A stretch of 64,000 bases of DNA from Paenibacillus sp. J31TS4. Lineage in GTDB: Bacteria > Bacillota > Bacilli > Paenibacillales > NBRC-103111. A program made the position numbers and the translations under genes. The stretch lies in assembly GCF_018403265.1 (NCBI RefSeq), contig NZ_BOSI01000001.1, forward strand, positions 2,170,001-2,234,000, in the 5' to 3' direction. Shown here one piece after another: positions 59,085 through 64,000 of the stretch (position 1 is the stretch's first letter; every line of letters begins with the position of its first letter). The notes under the pieces are model-generated. The model was not told where the DNA came from and made no database searches. It saw only the letters and a program-made list of their open reading frames with translations.

Positions 59085-60632
59085 TCAGATGAGCGAGACG
59101 TTGTCCCGGCGGCCGGCGCCCGACTTGCGCTTGTCGATCAGCCGGTTGACGGCATCGACGTAAGCGCGCGCGCTGGCCTCCAGAATGTCCGTGCTGACGC
59201 CACGGCCTGACACCGAGATGCCATCCTGCAGCAGGACGACGTGCACTTCGCCGAGCGCGTCCTTGCCGTGGGTGACCGACTTGATCGAGTAATCGTCGAG
59301 CTCGACCTTCTCGCCGGTCGCCTTGTCGATTGCGTTATAAATCGCGTCGACGGATCCGTTGCCGAGAGCGGCCTCCTCATGGAGCGTTCCCTCAAGCGAC
59401 TGGAGACGGACGGTGGCGGTCGGTACGGACTGGTTGCCGTACGATACCTGGATCGTCTCGAGTGTGAACGCCTCGGGAATCGCGACGAGCTTCTCCTCGA
59501 TCAGCGCGCGGATGTCCTCGTCCGAGACGTCCTTCTTCTTGTCCGCCAGCTCCTTGAACTTGGCGAACGCGAGGTTGACCTGCTCCTCGCTCAGCTCGTA
59601 ACCGAGATCGATCAGCTTCTCGCGGAATGCGTGGCGGCCGGAGTGCTTGCCGAGCACCAGCTTGCTCTCCTTGAGACCGATCGTCTCCGGGGAGATGATC
59701 TCGTAGGTCGACTTTTCCTTCAGCATGCCGTCCTGGTGAATGCCCGATTCGTGTGCAAAAGCATTCGCCCCGACGATCGCCTTGTTGCCAGGTACGACCA
59801 TGCCGGTCAGCCTGCTGACCAGCCGGCTCGTGCGCGCGATCTCGGTCAACACAAGTCCGGTCTTCGCCTGGAACAGGTGTTGCCGCGTCTCAAGCGCGAG
59901 CGCCACCTCTTCGAGCGACGTGTTGCCGGCCCGTTCGCCGATTCCGTTGATCGTTCCTTCGATCTGGTCCGCGCCGTTCATAATGGCGGCCAGCGCGTTG
60001 GCGGTCGCGAGTCCAAGATCGTCGTGGCAGTGGGCGCTCAGCTGAATCTTCTCGATGCCCGGAACGTTCTCCCGAAGCGTCTTGAAGATGTTGCCGAACT
60101 CCAGCGGCGTCATGTAGCCGACAGTATCGGGAATATTGACGACGGTCGCACCCGCCCGAATCGCCATCTCCGTTACCTCGCACAAGAAATCGAGCTCGGT
60201 CCGGCCGGCGTCCTCCGGCGAGAATTCAACTTTCGGGAAGTACTTCCGCGCATATTTGATCGCCGCTTCCGCGGTTTCGAGCACTTGCTGTTTGTCCATG
60301 CGCAGTTTGTGCTGGCGGTGGATAGGGGAAGTGGCGAGAAATAGATGAAGACACGGGTCCTGCGCATCCTTCAGCGCCTCCCGGGCCGCGTCAATATCCT
60401 GATGACGCGAACGCGCGAGACCGATGACGGTGGCATTCCGTACAGCCTTGGCTACTGCGTTGACAGCGGCCAGGTCGCCGGGCGATGCCGCCGGGAACCC
60501 GGCCTCAATCCGGTCTACCGCCAGCTTCTCGAGCTGTTGGGCGATCTCCACCTTTTCCTGGGTATTCAGATTGACGCCCGGCGATTGCTCGCCATCCCTG
60601 AGTGTCGTATCGAAGATATAGATCTTTCTCAT
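59085..60632 (-). CDS. leuA: 2-isopropylmalate synthase
   Basis: A 515-aa enzyme that condenses 2-ketoisovalerate and acetyl-CoA, the first committed step of leucine synthesis. The catalytic TIM barrel begins '[20 protein letters not shown]' and contains '[12 protein letters not shown]', '[19 protein letters not shown]' and '[14 protein letters not shown]'. '[18 protein letters not shown]' is another signature. The C-terminal ~120 residues are the leucine-binding regulatory domain. The ATG at 60632 has AGGAGGTG 8 nt upstream. It is the last gene of the operon, separated from ilvC by a 151-nt spacer with a large hairpin. Confidence 0.96.
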   Translation of the reverse strand: MRKIYIFDTTLRDGEQSPGVNLNTQEKVEIAQQLEKLAVDRIEAGFPAASPGDLAAVNAVAKAVRNATVIGLARSRHQDIDAAREALKDAQDPCLHLFLATSPIHRQHKLRMDKQQVLETAEAAIKYARKYFPKVEFSPEDAGRTELDFLCEVTEMAIRAGATVVNIPDTVGYMTPLEFGNIFKTLRENVPGIEKIQLSAHCHDDLGLATANALAAIMNGADQIEGTINGIGERAGNTSLEEVALALETRQHLFQAKTGLVLTEIARTSRLVSRLTGMVVPGNKAIVGANAFAHESGIHQDGMLKEKSTYEIISPETIGLKESKLVLGKHSGRHAFREKLIDLGYELSEEQVNLAFAKFKELADKKKDVSDEDIRALIEEKLVAIPEAFTLETIQVSYGNQSVPTATVRLQSLEGTLHEEAALGNGSVDAIYNAIDKATGEKVELDDYSIKSVTHGKDALGEVHVVLLQDGISVSGRGVSTDILEASARAYVDAVNRLIDKRKSGAGRRDNVSLI

Positions 60633-60677
60633 TTCCCCATCACCTCCTGTAAACTTGATTCGGCGCTGCCGCCGAAG

Positions 60678-60735
60678 GACAGGGGAATCTGCCCGTAGGC
60701 GGGCCTTAGAGTCCGCCGGGGCACATTCCCCTGTC
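60678..60735. repeat. Intercistronic stem-loop between ilvC and leuA
   Basis: GACAGGGGAAT and ATTCCCCTGTC form a perfect 11-bp outer stem around inner GCCC/GGGC and GGCGG/CCGCC pairs. In B. subtilis the ilv-leu mRNA is processed near ilvC, and a 3' hairpin protects the ilvC part; this could serve the same role. Confidence 0.7.
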
Positions 60736-60783
60736 TGAGGCACGCTGCTGCTGCCTCCATGTATATGCGGCTGTCCGGTTGTC

Positions 60784-61776
60784 TTACTTCTTGATCCAGG
60801 CCATCATTTCGCGCAGCTGGGAGCCGACCTTCTCGATCTGATGCTCGTTCTCCTTGCGGCGGGTAGCGGTGAAGAACGCGCGGTTCGATTGGTTCTCGAC
60901 GATGAAGTTGCGGGCGAAGACGCCAGTTTGGATCTCCTCGAGCACTTTCTTCATTTCTTTCTTCGTCTCTTCGGTTACGATGCGGGGGCCGGTTACATAG
61001 TCGCCGTACTCAGCCGTGTCGCTGATCGAGTAGCGCATGCGGGCCAGGCCGCCTTCGTACATCAGGTCAACGATCAGCTTCAGCTCGTGGAGACACTCGA
61101 AGTAAGCGACTTCCGGCTGGTAGCCGGCTTCGGTTAGCGTCTCGAAGCCTGCCTTGACGAGGGCGCTTACGCCGCCGCACAGAACGGCTTGCTCGCCAAA
61201 CAGGTCGGTTTCGGTCTCTTCGCGGAACGTTGTTTCGATTACGCCTGCACGGGTGCAGCCGATGCCCTTGGCGTACGCAAGGCCGATTTCGTGCGCTTGG
61301 CCTGTTGCGTCCTGCTCAACAGCGATCAGAGCCGGAACGCCGAAGCCTTCCACATACGTGCGGCGCACGAGGTGGCCAGGGGATTTCGGAGCGATCATGA
61401 GGACGTCGGTATCCTTGTCCGGCACGATCTGGCCGAAGTTGATGTTGAAGCCGTGGGAGAACATGAGGGCTGCGCCCTTTTTCAGGTTCGGCTGAATTTG
61501 CTCTTTGTAAACCTTCGCCTGCAGCTCGTCGTTGATCAGCAGCTGCACGAGGTCGGCGCGGCGGGTTGCTTCGTCTACTTCGTATACTTCAAAGCCGTCG
61601 TTCTTGGCGGTTTCCCAGGACTTGCCGGGGCGAAGGCCGATGATGACGTTCAAGCCGCTGTCGCGCAGGTTTTGCGCTTGGGAATGGCCTTGGCTGCCGT
61701 AGCCGATTACCGCAATGGTCTTGCCTTGAAGAACGCCGAGGTTTGCATCTTGGTCATAGTACATTTTCACTGCCAT
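60784..61776 (-). CDS. ilvC: Ketol-acid reductoisomerase
   Basis: A 330-aa NADPH-dependent Mg2+ enzyme common to valine, isoleucine and leucine synthesis. The N-terminal Rossmann motif is '[21 protein letters not shown]', the NADPH-binding 'GLRPGKSW' follows, and the metal-binding knotted domain has '[22 protein letters not shown]', '[18 protein letters not shown]' and 'SDTAEYGDY'. It is a short class I enzyme of the usual length. The ATG at 61776 has AGGAGG 11 nt upstream. A 196-nt spacer with a long inverted repeat separates it from ilvN. Confidence 0.97.
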   Translation of the reverse strand: MAVKMYYDQDANLGVLQGKTIAVIGYGSQGHSQAQNLRDSGLNVIIGLRPGKSWETAKNDGFEVYEVDEATRRADLVQLLINDELQAKVYKEQIQPNLKKGAALMFSHGFNINFGQIVPDKDTDVLMIAPKSPGHLVRRTYVEGFGVPALIAVEQDATGQAHEIGLAYAKGIGCTRAGVIETTFREETETDLFGEQAVLCGGVSALVKAGFETLTEAGYQPEVAYFECLHELKLIVDLMYEGGLARMRYSISDTAEYGDYVTGPRIVTEETKKEMKKVLEEIQTGVFARNFIVENQSNRAFFTATRRKENEHQIEKVGSQLREMMAWIKK

Positions 61777-61800
61777 AAGTATAATTGCCTCCTTTGATAT

Positions 61801-61883
61801 GCCCCTATAAGCGGGTGTTTTAACGGGTCGTTCTTTATGACATTGCCTCTGCGGCCCGCTAAAACCCCCGCTTATAGAGGGGC
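61801..61883. repeat. Long imperfect inverted repeat between ilvN and ilvC
   Basis: A 27-nt arm at 61801-61827 pairs with a 29-nt arm at 61855-61883, with two mismatches and a 2-nt bulge. It forms a hairpin upstream of the ilvC ribosome-binding site and could be an attenuator, an mRNA-processing site or a relic of a small mobile repeat. Confidence 0.7.
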
Positions 61884-61972
61884 TTGCCCAGCTTGGGCGC
61901 TTGCCTTGTATGTTGGTATGGGAAAGGGGCGCCGCCCCTTCCTCGGTGTCTGCCGGCCAGAGGAAGGCCGTC

Positions 61973-62464
61973 TTACTTCTGCGAGCCGCGGATCATGGCG
62001 GTGACGCCGGTCCGCGTCAGCTCACGGATGCCGTAAGGCTTGAGCAGCTCGGTGATGGCGTCGATTTTATCGGACGACCCCACCGCCTGCACGATCAGGC
62101 TGTGCGGCCCGATGTCAACGACAGCGGCGCGGAACGTATCGACGACGCCCAGAATCTCCGGCCGCATGGCGGGCTCGGCATTGACCTTGATCAACGCCAG
62201 CTCGCGGGCGACCATCGGGTTGGAGCTCAGGTCCACAACCTTGATGACGTCAATGATCTTGTATAGCTGCTTCTGCACCTGCTCGAGCGTATTCTCGTCG
62301 CCTGTCGTGACGATGACCATCCGGGAGAGTCCCTGCTCCTCCGACTCTCCGACCGTGATGCTGTCGATGTTGAAGCCGCGGCGGCCGAACAAGCCGGCCA
62401 CCCGCTGCAGCACACCCGGTTGATTGTTTACCAGAACGGAGATGGTATGCTTCGTCATGTTCAT
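61973..62464 (-). CDS. ilvN: Acetolactate synthase small subunit
   Basis: A 163-aa regulatory subunit that activates acetolactate synthase and confers feedback inhibition by valine. The N-terminal ACT domain is '[34 protein letters not shown]', followed by '[19 protein letters not shown]' and a second ACT-like domain. It overlaps the end of ilvB by ATGA at 62461-62464, so the subunits are translationally coupled. The start has GGGGGA upstream. Also written ilvH in other organisms. Confidence 0.95.
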   Translation of the reverse strand: MNMTKHTISVLVNNQPGVLQRVAGLFGRRGFNIDSITVGESEEQGLSRMVIVTTGDENTLEQVQKQLYKIIDVIKVVDLSSNPMVARELALIKVNAEPAMRPEILGVVDTFRAAVVDIGPHSLIVQAVGSSDKIDAITELLKPYGIRELTRTGVTAMIRGSQK

Positions 62465-64000
62465 TCCGAATCCCCCATTATCATCTCGTCGATCGTGTTC
62501 CCCTGTGTAACCATCGGGTACACATTCTCATACTTCTCGACTACGAACTCCACCAGCACCGGCCCCGGCGTATTCAGCGCTTCCTGCCATGCAGCCTGCG
62601 CCTCGGCCTTGTTCGCCGCGCGAAGCCCTTTGACGCCGTACGCCTCGGCCAGCTTGACGAAGTCCGGGCTGCCCGCCAGGTCGATGTGGCTGTACCGGTT
62701 GTCGTAGATGATCTCCTGCCATTGCCGGACCATGCCGAGCACCTGGTTGTTGATGACTACGATCTTGACCGGGATGTTGTTGATAGCGCAGATCGCGAGC
62801 TCCTGGGAGCACATCTGCATGCCCCCGTCGCCGTTGATCGAGACGACCAGCTTATCCGGGTTGCCCATCTGGGCGCCGATGGCGGACGGGAAGCCGAAGC
62901 CCATCGTGCCGAGGCCGCCGGAGGTAACCCACGAGCGGGGATTCTTGAACTTGTAATACTGAGCCACCCACATCTGATGCTGCCCGACGTCGGTCGTGAC
63001 GATCGCCTCGCCCTTGGTCGTGTCGTTGATCAGCTCCACCACGTACTGCGGCTTGAGGGCGGTCTCGCTGTCCTTGTACCGGAGCGGGTGGGCCTCCTTC
63101 ATCTGCTGGATGTGCTCGACCCATTCGTCCGATTGGGCCCGCTTGGCTTTCGGATTGGCTTGCTTTAGCACTTCCTTGACGCTGCCGACGACCGGAATGT
63201 CCGTCTTGACGTTCTTGCCGATCTCGGCCGGATCGATGTCAATGTGCACGATCTTGGCCTTGGGCGCGAAGCCGTCCAGCTTCATCGTCACCCGATCGTC
63301 GAAGCGGGCGCCGATGGAGATAAGCAGGTCCGCATTCTGGATCGCCTTGTTCGCCGTGTACGTGCCGTGCATCCCCGGCATCCCCATCCAGAGGGGATGT
63401 CCGCTAGGGAAGCCCCCGAGACCGAGGAGGGTCGTGGTGATCGGGATGTTCGTCTTGTTCACGAACTCGATCAGTTCCTCCGATGCGTCGGAGTAGACGA
63501 CGCCGCCGCCGGCTAGAATGACCGGCCGCTCCGATTCTTCAATCGCCCGCAGCATCTTGTCGACCTGCAGTTTGTTCGGCTCGACCGTCGGATTGTAGCC
63601 CCGGATTGCAACCGGTCCCGGTGCCTGGAAGACGGCCATCTGCGCCGAAACGTCCTTCGGAATATCGATCAGAACCGGCCCCTTGCGGCCCGTGTTCGCG
63701 ATATGGAACGCTTCGTGAATGATGCGAGGCAGATCCTCCGCCTTGCGCACCAGATAGCTCTGCTTGGTGATCGGCATCGTGATGCCGACGATATCTGCCT
63801 CCTGGAACGCGTCCGTGCCGATCGCCGCCGTCGCGACGTTGCCGGTAATGACTACCAGCGGCACCGAATCCATATAGGCGGTCGCGATGCCGGTGACGAG
63901 GTTCGTCGCTCCCGGCCCGGAGGTCGCGATGCAGACGCCGACCTTGCCGGTCGACCTCGCATAGCCGTCCGCCGCGTGGATTGCGCCCTGCTCGTGGCGG
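62461..64000 (-). CDS. ilvB: Acetolactate synthase large subunit (partial, cut by the window edge)
   Basis: The C-terminal ~512 residues of the TPP-dependent enzyme that condenses pyruvate. The start lies beyond position 64000. The read-through begins '[18 protein letters not shown]' followed by '[16 protein letters not shown]', the TPP/Glu region. Later come '[32 protein letters not shown]', '[18 protein letters not shown]' and the TPP-Mg motif '[32 protein letters not shown]'. It is the first visible gene of the operon ilvB-ilvN-ilvC-leuA. Any T-box or other leader lies outside the window. Confidence 0.96.
   Translation of the reverse strand, partial: RHEQGAIHAADGYARSTGKVGVCIATSGPGATNLVTGIATAYMDSVPLVVITGNVATAAIGTDAFQEADIVGITMPITKQSYLVRKAEDLPRIIHEAFHIANTGRKGPVLIDIPKDVSAQMAVFQAPGPVAIRGYNPTVEPNKLQVDKMLRAIEESERPVILAGGGVVYSDASEELIEFVNKTNIPITTTLLGLGGFPSGHPLWMGMPGMHGTYTANKAIQNADLLISIGARFDDRVTMKLDGFAPKAKIVHIDIDPAEIGKNVKTDIPVVGSVKEVLKQANPKAKRAQSDEWVEHIQQMKEAHPLRYKDSETALKPQYVVELINDTTKGEAIVTTDVGQHQMWVAQYYKFKNPRSWVTSGGLGTMGFGFPSAIGAQMGNPDKLVVSINGDGGMQMCSQELAICAINNIPVKIVVINNQVLGMVRQWQEIIYDNRYSHIDLAGSPDFVKLAEAYGVKGLRAANKAEAQAAWQEALNTPGPVLVEFVVEKYENVYPMVTQGNTIDEMIMGDSE

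Noticed and set aside
1-64000. CRISPR arrays, insertion sequences, prophage, tRNA, rRNA or T-box leaders
   Set aside because: I looked for regularly spaced repeats, transposase or integrase motifs, cloverleaf signatures and the T-box consensus and found none; short or divergent examples could be missed by eye.

Overview
The window is chromosomal DNA of a high-GC, spore-forming Gram-positive bacterium, most likely Paenibacillus or a close relative in Paenibacillaceae. The reasons are near-perfect AGGAGG ribosome-binding sites, frequent GTG/TTG starts, an S-layer-homology exoprotein, a sigI-rsgI pair, a KinB-like kinase, a YjcZ-like spore-type peptide, and B. subtilis-type operators (FadR, PerR, Fur, GlnR/TnrA and SOS boxes). 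No tRNA, rRNA, CRISPR array, insertion sequence or prophage was recognised.

Layout. 1-230: the 5' leader of a minus-strand unit that runs off the left edge (promoter, 15-codon ORF, terminator). 0.6-3.5 kb: mscL and a secreted YcdB/SLH protein. 3.7-6.6 kb: sugar-phosphate isomerase, zinc-ribbon protein, SGNH hydrolase. 6.5-13 kb (minus): polysaccharide deacetylase, FG-GAP-like lipoprotein, response regulator and histidine kinase in one coupled unit, then a KinB-like sensor. 13.0-14.1 kb: mostly gene-free, with one candidate 36-codon gene. 14.1-18.5 kb: a hydrolase split at an A9 tract, a YjcZ-like peptide, a YdjM-like membrane hydrolase with an SOS box, and an MFS exporter with its winged-helix regulator. 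18.5-23.4 kb (minus): a Vat-type acetyltransferase of lower GC, then a sugar ABC importer with a HAD phosphatase. 23.5-28.9 kb: amt with a GlnR/TnrA site, a perR-like gene coupled to an atypical response regulator, catalase and Dps. 29-34 kb: small coiled-coil protein, diguanylate cyclase, GNAT acetyltransferase, a cluster of DnaA-box-like sites, and a PhoX-like phosphatase.

34.3-46.7 kb is a complete fatty-acid beta-oxidation locus. Minus strand: fadF-fadN-fadA-fadE-fadD-thioesterase. Plus strand: fadR-etfB-etfA. The two arms share a divergent control region with a FadR operator. FadD activates fatty acids, FadE/FadN/FadA run the cycle, EtfAB takes electrons from FadE, and FadF passes them to the membrane.

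46.8-54 kb: an oxidoreductase, a two-TM protein of unknown function, rsgI-sigI, a zinc-finger protein, a DUF2164 protein, gcvH, and a peroxiredoxin with Fur- and PerR-like boxes. 54.2-64 kb is branched-chain amino acid biosynthesis: ilvB (cut by the right edge)-ilvN-ilvC-leuA, with leuB apart from it behind an aminotransferase and an ABC exporter. Large hairpins lie between ilvN and ilvC and between ilvC and leuA.

All calls come from reading the sequence and recalling protein families; no database search was run. Most transcription units end in long GC-rich hairpins that look like terminators on both strands.
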